Positions 8,468 to 17,448 are shown, counted from the stretch's first letter. The stretch: DNA of 64,000 nt from JABWCQ01 sp964587105 (GCA_964587105.1 CAZPKG010000008.1:1-64000), one strand, 5' to 3'. Made by a program: numbers and translations. The notes: generated from the letters alone by a model not told the origin.

Positions 8468-9007
8468 TTATGTCAAGTAGAAGATTTGCGGTTTCGTGCC
8501 GGCTTCCGGAAGGATCGAGTGATGTTTACGCGAAGCAAGCAACCGGCTCACGCTGCTGTGCGGGTCTTCAAGATCGCCGAAGTACATGCAATGCGTCGGA
8601 CAAACAGAAACACAGGCGGGCAATAGTCCTTTTTCAACTCGATGGATACAAAATGTGCATTTGTCGGCATAGCCTTCAGGATTGATGAAGCGTGCGTCGT
8701 ATGGGCACGAAGCGAGACATGCTTTGCAGCCAATACACTCATTATGAGTCACCAGCACGACTCCGCCAAGGTCATGTACATGGCTTGCTCCGGTCGGACA
8801 GCAGTAAACGCAGGGCGGGTTGTCACAATGATTGCAACGTTCGCTGCGTATCTCCATGTTCAAGTCGGGGAATTTGCCGTTGACTTCGGTGACAATCCAG
8901 TCACGATTGTAGCCTTCGGGTACGTTGTTCTCCGTTTTGCAGGCAACAACGCAGTCCATGCAGCCGACACATTTCTTTGTATCTATGACCATTGCAAAAC
9001 GAGCCAT
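8468..9007 (-). CDS. psrB: Four-cluster ferredoxin subunit of polysulfide/thiosulfate reductase
   Basis: The 179-residue subunit has the four cysteine clusters of the PsrB/PhsB/DmsB family: CVGCMDCVVAC, CNHCDNPPCVYCCP, CIGCKACLASCPYDAR, and CTFC followed by CVSVCP. These bind four [4Fe-4S] clusters that wire the catalytic subunit to the membrane anchor. It lies two bases after psrA and three before psrC. There is no signal peptide; export with the Tat-tagged PsrA partner is expected. Confidence 0.92.
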   Translation of the reverse strand: MARFAMVIDTKKCVGCMDCVVACKTENNVPEGYNRDWIVTEVNGKFPDLNMEIRSERCNHCDNPPCVYCCPTGASHVHDLGGVVLVTHNECIGCKACLASCPYDARFINPEGYADKCTFCIHRVEKGLLPACVSVCPTHCMYFGDLEDPHSSVSRLLASRKHHSILPEAGTKPQIFYLT

Positions 9008-9009
9008 GA

Positions 9010-11211
9010 TTATGCCTCGCTTTCGATAGTTACGAAGTTCACATTCATTGCCGTTCCGCCCATTAGCGGGTCGATCGCATACTTTGTGATCAACTGCGAG
9101 TCGCTGGCGCCTCGCCCGCGTGCGTACGTCATTCCTTTCGCTGTGTGACCAAACCCGTGCACCATATAGACGCAGTCAGTGCGAATTCGCTCGGTCGCTT
9201 TGACTTTGATTGCGTTTGAAGTGACACCATTTTGATTCTTCAGCTTAACACGGTCGCCGCTCTTCAATCCTAAATTGGAGGCAACGTCTGCATTGAGCCA
9301 GAGTTCATTTTCATTCATCATGTCCATCAAGACGCGATTGGTCTGCGTGCGGCTGAATGAATGCACGGGCGCGCGACCAAACAACAGGCGGAAATATCCC
9401 GGCGGCGGCTCGGCTGGCGGAGTGAATTTCGGCACCGCGTCAAATCCATGCTCCGCGAGTTGCAGACTGTAGAACTCAATTTTCCCCGAAGGTGTTGCAA
9501 ATTCGGCTGGCACACCTTCATCAAAGTAGTTCGGTTGTTTTGCGCCCAGTAGTATTCCGTTGGCTTTTAGCTCGTCATAGCTGTAACCACCTTTTTCGAG
9601 ACGGTGGCGGAAGTACTCTTCAATGTCCGCCCAGGGGTAATATTCGCCAAGACCGAGTTTAACTGCAAGCTCTCGAGCAATCCACCAGTTTGGCTTCTGT
9701 TCATTCGGCGAGTCCACGACGGGTTGCCGAATGGATATGAACGGATCGCGAAACCATTCGACATTGAGATCGTCAAAGCGTTCGAGATAGGTTGACTCCG
9801 GCAATACCACATCGGCCCATCCGGCAATTTCGCTTGGGATAACATCCACAACTACCAACAAGTCGAGATTTTGAATGGCGCGAATCGTCTCCTGCTCATT
9901 TGGCAATGCTTGCAGCAGATTCGTTGCGTACACCATCCATCCTTTGATAGGATATGGCTTACCTGTTATCGTGGCTTCGCGGATTCCGTTTGTTATCGTT
10001 TCATGCGCGAAAGGATACTTGTGGTCAGGATTGTCAACTTTCCCTTTTTCAGATTTCGGATACGCTGGATAAGGATAGCTTGGCAAATCCATGCTGGCAG
10101 GATAATAGAACCCACCTTTCCGTCCCCAGTTTCCCATAAGCGCATTCAGAAGAGCAATTGTTCGACTTCGCTGTGCATCGTCACCGTACCAAGTGGCGTG
10201 GCGGCCCGGATGAATCAGCGTGGCAGGACGATGCAGCGCCATCTCACGTGCGCTTTCGCGAATCACTTTCGGGTCAACTCCGGTTAGGGGATAGGCCCAT
10301 TCCGGAGTGAAGGATTGGATTTCTGCAGCGAATTGTTCAAAACCAAATCCATAGGCGGCAATATATTCCGCGTCATAGAGATGCTCTTTGACAATCACAT
10401 TCATCCAAGCCAAAAGCAGGGCAATGTCAGTTCCGGGCTTGACGGGAAGATAGTGTTTGGCTTTTGAAGCCGCGACTGAAAAGCGAGGATCGGCGACGAT
10501 AACTGTCGCTCCGTTTTCAATCGCCTCGGCAAATTCCTGCACTTGTGTGTTGTGCATGTTTTCACCAAGATGCGAGCCAATTAGCACGATGCACTTCGCA
10601 TTTTTGATATCCGTGCGTTCGGGCGAACTTACGTCTTCACCGAAGGTTAGTCGGAATCCGACATCGCGCGGACCGCGACATTGCGCAAATGATGGGGCCG
10701 CGATGTTCGGCGAACCATACGCTTTGAACGTGTGCTTTAGGAAATTTCCACCAATGCCGTGGCTGAACAGCGCCATCGCCTCCGGTCCGTATTGCGTTTT
10801 AATCGCGCTCATCTTTTCGGCGATATAACCAAGCGCCTCACCCCAGGTAACTTCCGTCCATTCTTCTTGACCGCGAACACTTTTTCGAATGAGGGGAGAG
10901 CGTAAACGATCTGGATCGTAATGTGCGCCGATCCCGCCTGTGCCACGAGGACAGAGCCTTCCTCGACTAAGCGGATCCGCCGGGTTACCTTCGATCTTCC
11001 AGAGTGTGCCATCACGAACATGAGCGATGGCACCGCATTTCCAGAAGCAAATATCGCAATATGTGGGAACGGTACGAACGCCTTTGTCATCATTGGCAAG
11101 CTCGAATGCATGCGCCGCGCCGGGTACCACTCCAATTGAGCGCGCGGCGGAAGCGGCGGCGAATGACGCGCCGCAAATCTTCAGAAATTTTCTACGAGAA
11201 ATCGTGTTCAT
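9010..11211 (-). CDS. psrA: Molybdopterin catalytic subunit, polysulfide/thiosulfate reductase type
   Basis: The 733-residue protein belongs to the DMSO reductase superfamily and would reduce polysulfide, thiosulfate or a related acceptor in the periplasm. The ATG at 11211 gives MNTISRRKFLKICGAS, a clean Tat signal, and is preferred over an in-frame TTG at 11244. The N-terminal [4Fe-4S] ligands are in YCDICFWKCG and GRLCPRG. FAQCRGPRDVG holds the likely Mo-ligating cysteine. The C-terminal dinucleotide-binding domain (LWLNADVASNLGLKSGDRV) is complete. It follows the marR gene by 22 bases in the same operon. Annotations such as tetrathionate or arsenate reductase cannot be excluded, but the YeeE and rhodanese neighbours favour sulfur. 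Confidence 0.88.
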   Translation of the reverse strand: MNTISRRKFLKICGASFAAASAARSIGVVPGAAHAFELANDDKGVRTVPTYCDICFWKCGAIAHVRDGTLWKIEGNPADPLSRGRLCPRGTGGIGAHYDPDRLRSPLIRKSVRGQEEWTEVTWGEALGYIAEKMSAIKTQYGPEAMALFSHGIGGNFLKHTFKAYGSPNIAAPSFAQCRGPRDVGFRLTFGEDVSSPERTDIKNAKCIVLIGSHLGENMHNTQVQEFAEAIENGATVIVADPRFSVAASKAKHYLPVKPGTDIALLLAWMNVIVKEHLYDAEYIAAYGFGFEQFAAEIQSFTPEWAYPLTGVDPKVIRESAREMALHRPATLIHPGRHATWYGDDAQRSRTIALLNALMGNWGRKGGFYYPASMDLPSYPYPAYPKSEKGKVDNPDHKYPFAHETITNGIREATITGKPYPIKGWMVYATNLLQALPNEQETIRAIQNLDLLVVVDVIPSEIAGWADVVLPESTYLERFDDLNVEWFRDPFISIRQPVVDSPNEQKPNWWIARELAVKLGLGEYYPWADIEEYFRHRLEKGGYSYDELKANGILLGAKQPNYFDEGVPAEFATPSGKIEFYSLQLAEHGFDAVPKFTPPAEPPPGYFRLLFGRAPVHSFSRTQTNRVLMDMMNENELWLNADVASNLGLKSGDRVKLKNQNGVTSNAIKVKATERIRTDCVYMVHGFGHTAKGMTYARGRGASDSQLITKYAIDPLMGGTAMNVNFVTIESEA

Positions 11212-11233
11212 AGGAGAAGGTAGTATTTTCCTA

Positions 11234-11722
11234 CTACAACTCAATTGAGCTGCGGACAGAATCCATCGCGGCCCTCAGTTCAATAAGTGTGTCGAGAAGC
11301 TCTTTGCGCTTCGCAGTAGGAAAACGACTGAGCAAGTTCTCGTGCAGTTCTGTCTCAAAGTCATGCAGTTTTGTGGCAACTGAACGCCCGGCGTCGGTCA
11401 ACTCGAGTTTTCTGACGCGGCGGTCTTGCCCTGCTTCTGTGCGCGAAACCAGACCTTTTTTCGCAAGTCGATCAATTAGTGGCGTCACACGACTGTTGCC
11501 AATTCCGAGCCGCGCCGCGATTGCCGATGACGTGGCTACGTTTTCGCACAACAATGCTGCAAGCACTCGACCATCCGCAGAGTGCAACCCAAAAGTCCGA
11601 CAAATCCGCTCTTCCTTGTCCAGGCAACAGTGCGAAAGCGCACGTGTCAAAGCCGCGAGTTCTTGTGCTTGCTTGGTCGTTTTTCGGTTTGCGATTTTTG
11701 TTTCAGATACTTGAATATTCAT
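11234..11722 (-). CDS. MarR-family regulator, probable controller of the psr operon
   Basis: The 162-residue protein has the MarR winged helix: ENVATSSAIAARLGIGNSRV and PLIDRLAKKGLVSRTEAGQD form the recognition helix and wing region. The N-terminal helix has three clustered cysteines (SHCCLDKEERIC), with another cysteine in the next helix (ALLCEN), which suggests redox or sulfane-sulfur sensing. It is the first gene of the operon that continues into psrA 22 bases later, so it probably autoregulates. Two inverted repeats lie just upstream of its promoter. Ligand and sign of regulation are not known. Confidence 0.85.
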   Translation of the reverse strand: MNIQVSETKIANRKTTKQAQELAALTRALSHCCLDKEERICRTFGLHSADGRVLAALLCENVATSSAIAARLGIGNSRVTPLIDRLAKKGLVSRTEAGQDRRVRKLELTDAGRSVATKLHDFETELHENLLSRFPTAKRKELLDTLIELRAAMDSVRSSIEL

Positions 11723-11729
11723 GGAGTGA

Positions 11730-11758
11730 AATATATATTAGTAAGTGGCCGTTGTCAA
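11730..11758 (-). promoter_or_regulatory. Sigma-70-type promoter of the marR-psr operon
   Basis: On the minus strand TTGACA (11758-11753) is followed after 17 bases by TATATT (11735-11730), close to the consensus. The predicted transcription start falls on or next to the marR ATG at 11722, so this transcript may have almost no leader. Confidence 0.7.
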
Positions 11759-11773
11759 GTGAATTATTTCACG
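11758..11773. promoter_or_regulatory. Short inverted repeat abutting the marR -35 box
   Basis: GTGAA-TTAT-TTCAC lies directly against the -35 element of the marR promoter. It is a candidate operator for MarR or for another regulator. Confidence 0.45.
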
Positions 11774-11779
11774 AAGAAT

Positions 11780-11813
11780 TATCTTAATATAAGTTTTTAC
11801 TTATATTAAGATA
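11780..11813. promoter_or_regulatory. Perfect 15-bp AT-rich inverted repeat between marR and moaA
   Basis: Arms TATCTTAATATAAGT and ACTTATATTAAGATA are perfect, with a TTTT spacer. The stem is almost pure A/T and has no following U-tract, so it is more likely a protein-binding site than a terminator. It sits 58-91 bases upstream of marR and about 170 upstream of moaA. Confidence 0.55.
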
Positions 11814-11979
11814 CCTTTTGTCAACTTCACACAACACCGAATTGGCCTCCTTTGATAATTCGTATGAGGCACGTTCTTACAACTGTTGCTTCTCTATGTG
11901 ACATTGCTACATTGAGGAATGAACCACATCTTGGCACCAACAATCAACTCATAACCACACTGCCATCAGGTCGCAACTC

Positions 11980-12960
11980 GTGCTATTAGAGGACCAATTT
12001 CGTCGGAGACACACTTACCTTCGCATTGCTGTGACTGATCGCTGCAATTTGAGATGCACATATTGCATGCCGAATGAGAATGCGGAGTGGCGGCAACGCG
12101 ACGAGATTCTCACATTTGAGGAGATTCTTCGGATCGCTCGACTTCTCGTCGATAATGGAGTCACGAAGATAAGGCTTACCGGCGGTGAACCGCTGGTGCG
12201 CTCGAATGTGAAACTGTTGGTGCGCGAGTTAGCGCAGATACGCGGCTTGCAAACTTTAGCGATGACGACTAATGGGACTCTGCTGGCACAATACGCGGCC
12301 GAACTTCACTCGAACGGACTTCATAGGCTTAACATCAGTTTGGACTCGCTGCGTGAGGATCGGTTTGAGATAATCACTGGACAACGAAAGTTAGCGAACG
12401 TGCTCGCCGGAATAGAAGCGGCGGTTACAGCCGGTTTTGAAAAGATCAAACTCAATGTAGTTTCCATGCGAGGGCAAAATGATGATGAGGTAGATGATTT
12501 CATCGAGTTTGCGCGTAGTCGGGAGTTACACATAAGATTTATCGAGTTCATGCCATTCTCCGGAAACCGTTGGGCAAGAGAGCATGTGATTCCGTGGCGT
12601 GAGCTACTTGATCGGATTCGCTTGAGGCACGATCTGATTCCGATCAGCAACTCAGATTCAGATGTTGCCAGAGTTTTCTCAATACCGGGACATCGGGGAA
12701 CTATTGGTTTCATCTCACCACTATCCGATGAATTCTGCTCAGGTTGCAACCGTCTTCGTCTTACTGCGGACGGTTCGATCAAGTCGTGTCTCCTCTACCC
12801 CGCTGAAGTCAACTTGCGCAACATGATGCGTGCCGGCGCGACTGACCAAGAACTGTTGCAAGTCATTTCCGGGGCCCTAATGCAAAAACACCTCTCTCAT
12901 CCTCCCGTTGAGGAACTTGTGCAGCTTGACAATCGCTGTATGAGTGAGATCGGCGGTTAA
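11980..12960 (+). CDS. moaA: GTP 3',8-cyclase MoaA
   Basis: MoaA is the radical-SAM enzyme that starts molybdopterin synthesis from GTP, acting with MoaC. The N-terminal cluster motif is CNLRCTYC, followed by IRLTGGEPLVR. The C-terminal second cluster is CSGCNRLRLTADGSIKSC. The protein ends in the Gly-Gly tail that is functionally important in MoaA. Length (326 residues) is normal. The start is GTG at 11980, giving MLLEDQFRRRHTYLRIAVTD, which lines up with known MoaA starts; no ATG lies upstream in frame. It is transcribed away from the marR-psr operon, across a region with two inverted repeats. Confidence 0.94.
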   Translation: MLLEDQFRRRHTYLRIAVTDRCNLRCTYCMPNENAEWRQRDEILTFEEILRIARLLVDNGVTKIRLTGGEPLVRSNVKLLVRELAQIRGLQTLAMTTNGTLLAQYAAELHSNGLHRLNISLDSLREDRFEIITGQRKLANVLAGIEAAVTAGFEKIKLNVVSMRGQNDDEVDDFIEFARSRELHIRFIEFMPFSGNRWAREHVIPWRELLDRIRLRHDLIPISNSDSDVARVFSIPGHRGTIGFISPLSDEFCSGCNRLRLTADGSIKSCLLYPAEVNLRNMMRAGATDQELLQVISGALMQKHLSHPPVEELVQLDNRCMSEIGG

Positions 12961-12965
12961 TAATT

Positions 12966-13430
12966 TTGACGACCAGTAATAGAAATAAAATGTTGCAAGG
13001 CACAGTAAATAAGATATCGATTAGTCTGCAAAAGGGTACAAAAAAAAGCAATGTTTCTGAGGCATTGCTAATCGAGAACCACGGACTTGAATCGGACGCA
13101 CATGCCGGGCCGTGGCACAGGCAGGTGAGCTTGCTCGCGCTTGAAAGCATCAATACGATGCGCGCGATGGGTGCCGTTGCGGACCCGGGCGACTTTGCGG
13201 AGAATATTACAACCGAGGGAATTGACTTGCTATTGCTTAAGCCCGGAGATCGAATTGGTGTAGGCGAAGGGGTGCTTGAGATTACTCAAATAGGCAAGGA
13301 ATGCCATGCTCACTGTGCGATTTGGGCAGCAGTCGGCGACTGCGTCATGCCGCGCGAGGGGGTATTTGCACGCGTCATTCGAGGAGGGGTAGTACGAGAG
13401 GGAGATAGTATCAAGACTCAGCCTATTTAG
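12966..13430 (+). CDS. MOSC domain protein
   Basis: MOSC domains bind molybdenum cofactor or its sulfur. This 154-residue single-domain protein resembles the small MOSC proteins found beside moaA. Visible segments are LLIENHGLESDAHAGPWHRQ, GDFAENITTEGIDL and TQIGKECHAHCAIW; the cysteines in the last fit the conserved MOSC cysteine region. The listed start is a TTG five bases after moaA; an ATG at 12990 is an alternative. It ends just before a strong terminator, so moaA-MOSC is a two-gene unit. The exact role in cofactor handling is not settled for this subfamily. Confidence 0.82.
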   Translation: MTTSNRNKMLQGTVNKISISLQKGTKKSNVSEALLIENHGLESDAHAGPWHRQVSLLALESINTMRAMGAVADPGDFAENITTEGIDLLLLKPGDRIGVGEGVLEITQIGKECHAHCAIWAAVGDCVMPREGVFARVIRGGVVREGDSIKTQPI

Positions 13431-13466
13431 TTACTTCAAAGCGTGCTACTTAGTTATCGGAAAGGC

Positions 13467-13498
13467 AAAAGGGTTTACCTGAAACGGTAAACCCTTTT
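13467..13498. terminator. Bidirectional intrinsic terminator, AAGGGTTTACC family
   Basis: A perfect 13-bp stem (AAAAGGGTTTACC with its complement) and a six-base loop lie between the convergent MOSC and oligopeptidase genes. Confidence 0.9.
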
Positions 13499-13533
13499 GT
13501 TATGCGATTGTCACTTCGTTATCGTTCGATGGT

Positions 13534-15438
13534 TCAGATGCGTTTGGTTTGCTTGAGAAGTTTCTCCATTTCGTCTACGAGTTCGGAGAGCTTTTTCATT
13601 GTAGCCTCGACGGGGGCGGGCGAAGACATATCCACTCCGGCGTCCTTCAGCAATTCAAGCGGGTACTTGCTTGAACCACTTGAGAGATAGTTGATGTAGG
13701 CGTCCTTCGCGCCCTTCTCGCCTTTTAGAACTTTTTGCGACAAGGCTTGTGATGCGCAGTACGACGTCGCATACTTATATACGTAGAAGTTGCGGTAGAA
13801 ATGCGGGATTCGTATCCACGTAAAGGCATATTCAGGATCGATTACAACGCTATTGCCGTAGTACGATTCAAGTGTTTCAAGATACATTTGGCCGAGTGCG
13901 TCGCCGGTTAGCGGTTCGCCCGCTTCTGATGCGCGATGCATTTTCAACTCGAAATCGGCAAACATGACTTGCGTAATCACGGTGTTGCGAATATTGTCAA
14001 TATACTGATTGATGAGATAGAGTCGCTTGGCGGGGTCTTTCTCTTTTTTCAACAAGTAATCCATCAGCAGCGCTTCATTGAACGTTGAAGCCACCTCAGC
14101 ATTGAACAAAGTGTAGCCGGAATAAACATAGGGTTGATACTTGTTGCTATGCCATGTATGCATCGAGTGCCCCATTTCATGCGCTAACGTGAACATATCA
14201 CTCAAAGTGTTGTTGTAGTTCAGCAGCATGTAGGGATGCGTGAGATAGGTGCCAGAAGAATATGCACCGCTTCGTTTCGCTTGTGTTTCATAAACGTCAA
14301 TCCAGCGACTATTGAAGCCCACGCTCATTGGATCAACGTAGGCCTTACCGAGGGGAGCCATCGCGGACTCAATGGTCGAAACAGCATTGTCAAACTCCAC
14401 TTCCTGCCTTGTTTCAGGAATGAGTGGGACGACCATGTCATAGAGATGAATAGAATCCAAGCCCATCGCGCGGCGGCGCAGGTCCACATAACGTTGCAAT
14501 GTGCCGGTGTTGGCTTTCACCGTTTCAATCAGGTTCAGGTAAACCGTGGTATCAATATTGTCACCGTCAAGCGACGCATGTATGGCAGAATTGTAATGCC
14601 GGGACCGCGCGTAGAACAGGTCGCCGTCAAGATTTCCTCCCATCAAAGCGGCGGCTGTGTTCTGGTATTGCTTGTATGAATTTAGCAAACCAATTGAAGC
14701 GTCACGACGAACTCGCGCATCCGTGCTCTCGAGCAGCATACGGACGCGACCCTCAGAAAGTTGAATGTCATTTCCGTCAGGGCCCTTTATTGAAGGAAAC
14801 TTCATGTCGGTTGTGCGCAAGGCCGTGTTCGCTTTTGAATAACCGCTCGACATCTCGCTGGACAACGCCATGATACGTTCTTCTTCGGGACTCAACGTGT
14901 GAATACGCGTGCGGAGCGCGTCGTTGATACTCTGTCGATAAACCGCCAGAGCAGGAAGCTCCATGTACCATTGCTCGAATGTGGCATCAGGGATTGATAC
15001 CAATTCAGGCGTAAACCATGAAGTTGCTTCGCTGAATTTGGAGCCGAGCGAACTAATGCGATCCTTGTAGCCTGTGTACTGCTGAACGCGCGTATCCTGG
15101 TCGTATGAAAGGCTGGCGTAAACCGCCACGTTGCCGAATTTCTTACTTATATCCTCGCTGATTTGAAAATAGGCCAGAAGATCGTTGGGAGACTTGCTGA
15201 TTTTGCCTTCGAAGCTCGCCAAGCTTGGAATAGCGGCTTCGATATTGGCCATTGCAGCTTCCCACTCTTGATCAGTTTTGAAGATATCGGTCAAATCCCA
15301 TTTGTATTTGTCGGCGATTTCACTACGCTCTTTAAGGTCTTGAGCCTGAAGCGAGTGGCTAAAAAGGCCGACAATCATGCTCACAAATACTATAGTGCCG
15401 AGGTGCCGAGGAACTCGGCGAGAAGTCAATATTTTCAT
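13534..15438 (-). CDS. pepF: Exported M3-family oligoendopeptidase F
   Basis: The 634-residue zinc peptidase cleaves short oligopeptides. The active site HEMGHSMHTWHS places zinc ligands at His420 and His424, with Glu448 in NAEVAST as the third ligand. The C-terminal YKYATSYCASQALSQ region is typical of PepF. Unlike the usual cytoplasmic PepF, it begins with a signal peptide (hydrophobic LGTIVFVSMIVGLF, then SHSLQAQ), so it likely works in the periplasm. Neighbouring peptide and amino-acid transporters and a second peptidase suggest a peptide-feeding cluster, though intergenic gaps mean they need not form one operon. Confidence 0.92.
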   Translation of the reverse strand: MKILTSRRVPRHLGTIVFVSMIVGLFSHSLQAQDLKERSEIADKYKWDLTDIFKTDQEWEAAMANIEAAIPSLASFEGKISKSPNDLLAYFQISEDISKKFGNVAVYASLSYDQDTRVQQYTGYKDRISSLGSKFSEATSWFTPELVSIPDATFEQWYMELPALAVYRQSINDALRTRIHTLSPEEERIMALSSEMSSGYSKANTALRTTDMKFPSIKGPDGNDIQLSEGRVRMLLESTDARVRRDASIGLLNSYKQYQNTAAALMGGNLDGDLFYARSRHYNSAIHASLDGDNIDTTVYLNLIETVKANTGTLQRYVDLRRRAMGLDSIHLYDMVVPLIPETRQEVEFDNAVSTIESAMAPLGKAYVDPMSVGFNSRWIDVYETQAKRSGAYSSGTYLTHPYMLLNYNNTLSDMFTLAHEMGHSMHTWHSNKYQPYVYSGYTLFNAEVASTFNEALLMDYLLKKEKDPAKRLYLINQYIDNIRNTVITQVMFADFELKMHRASEAGEPLTGDALGQMYLETLESYYGNSVVIDPEYAFTWIRIPHFYRNFYVYKYATSYCASQALSQKVLKGEKGAKDAYINYLSSGSSKYPLELLKDAGVDMSSPAPVEATMKKLSELVDEMEKLLKQTKRI

Positions 15439-15547
15439 GATTGCTCCAACTTAAGTTTCTGAATTGCTGTTTATTAGAATGTGAAAGTAAACCATTTTCG
15501 GGAATGTGTTCTCGGTTCTTCCGTCGAGATCGTCGTTGAACTCTGAA

Positions 15548-16048
15548 TTAGAGATTCATCAGATTTGCCAGCAACGCAAATATGTACAGCCCAACCCCGA
15601 ATGCGGTATGATTCATCAAACTCCGAAGTCTTGCCTGCGATGGTTTTGGAGTCTTGGATGCAGCAATTCCTAATCCGAAACATGGCTGCATGACGAAAAG
15701 TGGAGCAACTACTGAAACAATTCCGAAGGTGACCGCTGGAATCACAGTAGGATTTTTGAGCCAACTTTCGCCAACCAGAATCACGAAACCAAGCGCTAAG
15801 GAGATGCCTATCATGTAATGCGCGATCCAACCAACAAAACACTCCGCCGGAATGCTCTGTGAAGACGCAATATTCTTATGAACGAACACGCCCTGCGGCA
15901 TATGCAAGAACCAGCGTCCGACCAAGCAAATGTTGGAAGGGTTTATTTTGAACGCGATTTTGAGAAACTGCGCCCACAGATCAAATGTAAGTGTTGCCCC
16001 GACGCCGAGAAAAATCGCTCTGACGAGTGTGAAGTATAAATTATCGAT
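15548..16048 (-). CDS. DUF2938 family membrane protein with non-canonical start
   Basis: The frame ending at 15548 encodes a four-helix membrane protein of the DUF2938 family. Family features are FLGVGATLTFDLWAQ at the N-terminus, VGRWFLHMPQGVF, and FGIVSVVAPLFVMQPCFGLG in the C-terminal half. No ATG, GTG or TTG precedes the first helix in frame: between the upstream stop and the TTG at 15925, the best candidate is ATC at 16048, which would give (M)DNLYFTLVRAIFLGVG. Starting at TTG 15925 would remove the first helix. Either the ATC is used, the start codon has been lost by mutation, or there is a sequence error. Function is unknown. Confidence 0.6.
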   Translation of the reverse strand: MDNLYFTLVRAIFLGVGATLTFDLWAQFLKIAFKINPSNICLVGRWFLHMPQGVFVHKNIASSQSIPAECFVGWIAHYMIGISLALGFVILVGESWLKNPTVIPAVTFGIVSVVAPLFVMQPCFGLGIAASKTPKPSQARLRSLMNHTAFGVGLYIFALLANLMNL

Positions 16049-16086
16049 CCTACGCCTGCCTAATCAAACATGATTGTGTCGAGTAA

Positions 16087-17394
16087 CTACTGCATATGGG
16101 CATCTTCAGCTTCCTTAATGGTCGGGCGAATGTGTTTCAAGACCATAAACAGTAACAATGCTGCGCCGAGTGATGCAAACACGAGAATCGCGAAAAATTT
16201 GCTGTGCGGCATGTCATCCCACCACCCGCCTACGAAACCGCAGAGGTAGTTGCCGATTGCGGTCGCTGCAAACCAGCCGCCCATCAGCAGGCCGCGCATT
16301 CTTGCGGGAGCAACTTTGTTGACGAGCGACAGACCCATTGGGGACAAACATAACTCGCCGAGAGTAATGACGGCGTAGGCTGACACCAACCAACTCTCAC
16401 CAACTCGGCCAGAATCGCCTCCGGCGAGTCCGGCAAATGTCATGATTGTGTAGGCCGCCGCAGTCAGGAGCATTCCGATTCCGATTTTTGCGGCCGTTGA
16501 CGGTTCCGCGTTTCGCTTGCGCAAAAGCGTCCAAAAGAACACAAGCAACGGTGTGAACAGCAGGACAAACGCAGGATTAATTACTTGAAAGAGTTCAGGC
16601 GACCACGTCGTGTCCGTGCAATCGCGCGCCCAGAACGTCAGCGTAAAGCCGTTTTGATGAAATGCCATCCAAAAAACGATGACAACGCCGAAGACGAGCA
16701 GGAGCGCGTTTATGCGAGCGCGCTCTTGTTGTGGAGTCAGTGTAATATCGTTTCGGCCCGCAGTCGATACAGACTGCATTGCGGTGACGTCTCCGGCCAT
16801 GACGTGCTTGCGGAAGACGTTGAAAATCAGAAGCGAGAACATCATACCGACTCCGGCGGCACCAAATGCGTAGTGCCAACCAAACTCATTGCGAAGATAG
16901 GACGCGACGATTGGTGCGAAGAATGCGCCGACATTGATGCCCATGTAGAAAATGTTGTAAGCGTCGTCGCGCTTCTCGGGCATATCCCGGTACAAATTTC
17001 CGAGCAGGACTGAGATGTTCGGTTTGAATAAACCGTTGCCGATGATCAGGCAGCAGAGTCCCGCAAAGAAAGTCGGCAAGGGTGGAAAAGCGAGCAAAAG
17101 GTGACCCGCGCCCATAAAAATTCCGCCGATCACGATAGCCCGACGAAATCCAAGCCAACGATCCGCAAGCAAGCCGCCAATCAGCGGACTGAAATAGACA
17201 AGTGCAATGTAGCCGCCATATATCTGCCCAACCGTTTTGGTATCGAACCCCAAACTCTCATTCATGTACAGAGATAAGATTGCCAACATGCAGTAGAAGC
17301 TGAACCGCTCCCACATTTCTGTGAAGAAGAGAACAGGAAGCCCGGCGGGATGCTTATGCTTTACCTGTGTGCCAACAGCCGTTGATGTGCTCAT
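16087..17394 (-). CDS. POT/PTR2 family proton-coupled peptide transporter
   Basis: The 435-residue protein is a major-facilitator peptide transporter that imports di- and tripeptides with protons. The first helix carries FFTEMWERFSFY, the ExxER proton-coupling motif. LIGGLLADRWLGFRRAI is the loop 2-3 signature, and FYMGINVGAFFAPIVASYL is the PTR2 signature. Twelve or more hydrophobic segments are visible. It lies in the cluster with two peptidases and an alanine symporter, in keeping with growth on peptides. Confidence 0.9.
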   Translation of the reverse strand: MSTSTAVGTQVKHKHPAGLPVLFFTEMWERFSFYCMLAILSLYMNESLGFDTKTVGQIYGGYIALVYFSPLIGGLLADRWLGFRRAIVIGGIFMGAGHLLLAFPPLPTFFAGLCCLIIGNGLFKPNISVLLGNLYRDMPEKRDDAYNIFYMGINVGAFFAPIVASYLRNEFGWHYAFGAAGVGMMFSLLIFNVFRKHVMAGDVTAMQSVSTAGRNDITLTPQQERARINALLLVFGVVIVFWMAFHQNGFTLTFWARDCTDTTWSPELFQVINPAFVLLFTPLLVFFWTLLRKRNAEPSTAAKIGIGMLLTAAAYTIMTFAGLAGGDSGRVGESWLVSAYAVITLGELCLSPMGLSLVNKVAPARMRGLLMGGWFAATAIGNYLCGFVGGWWDDMPHSKFFAILVFASLGAALLLFMVLKHIRPTIKEAEDAHMQ

Positions 17395-17448
17395 AGGGAG
17401 ATGAGATTTTTCACTTTTGAATGCGACGATTGCTTAAAAGAGAATTGG

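Noticed and set aside
11814..11979. Molybdenum-cofactor riboswitch before moaA
   Set aside because: I looked for a long multi-stem leader but see only 166 bases without the expected paired arms.
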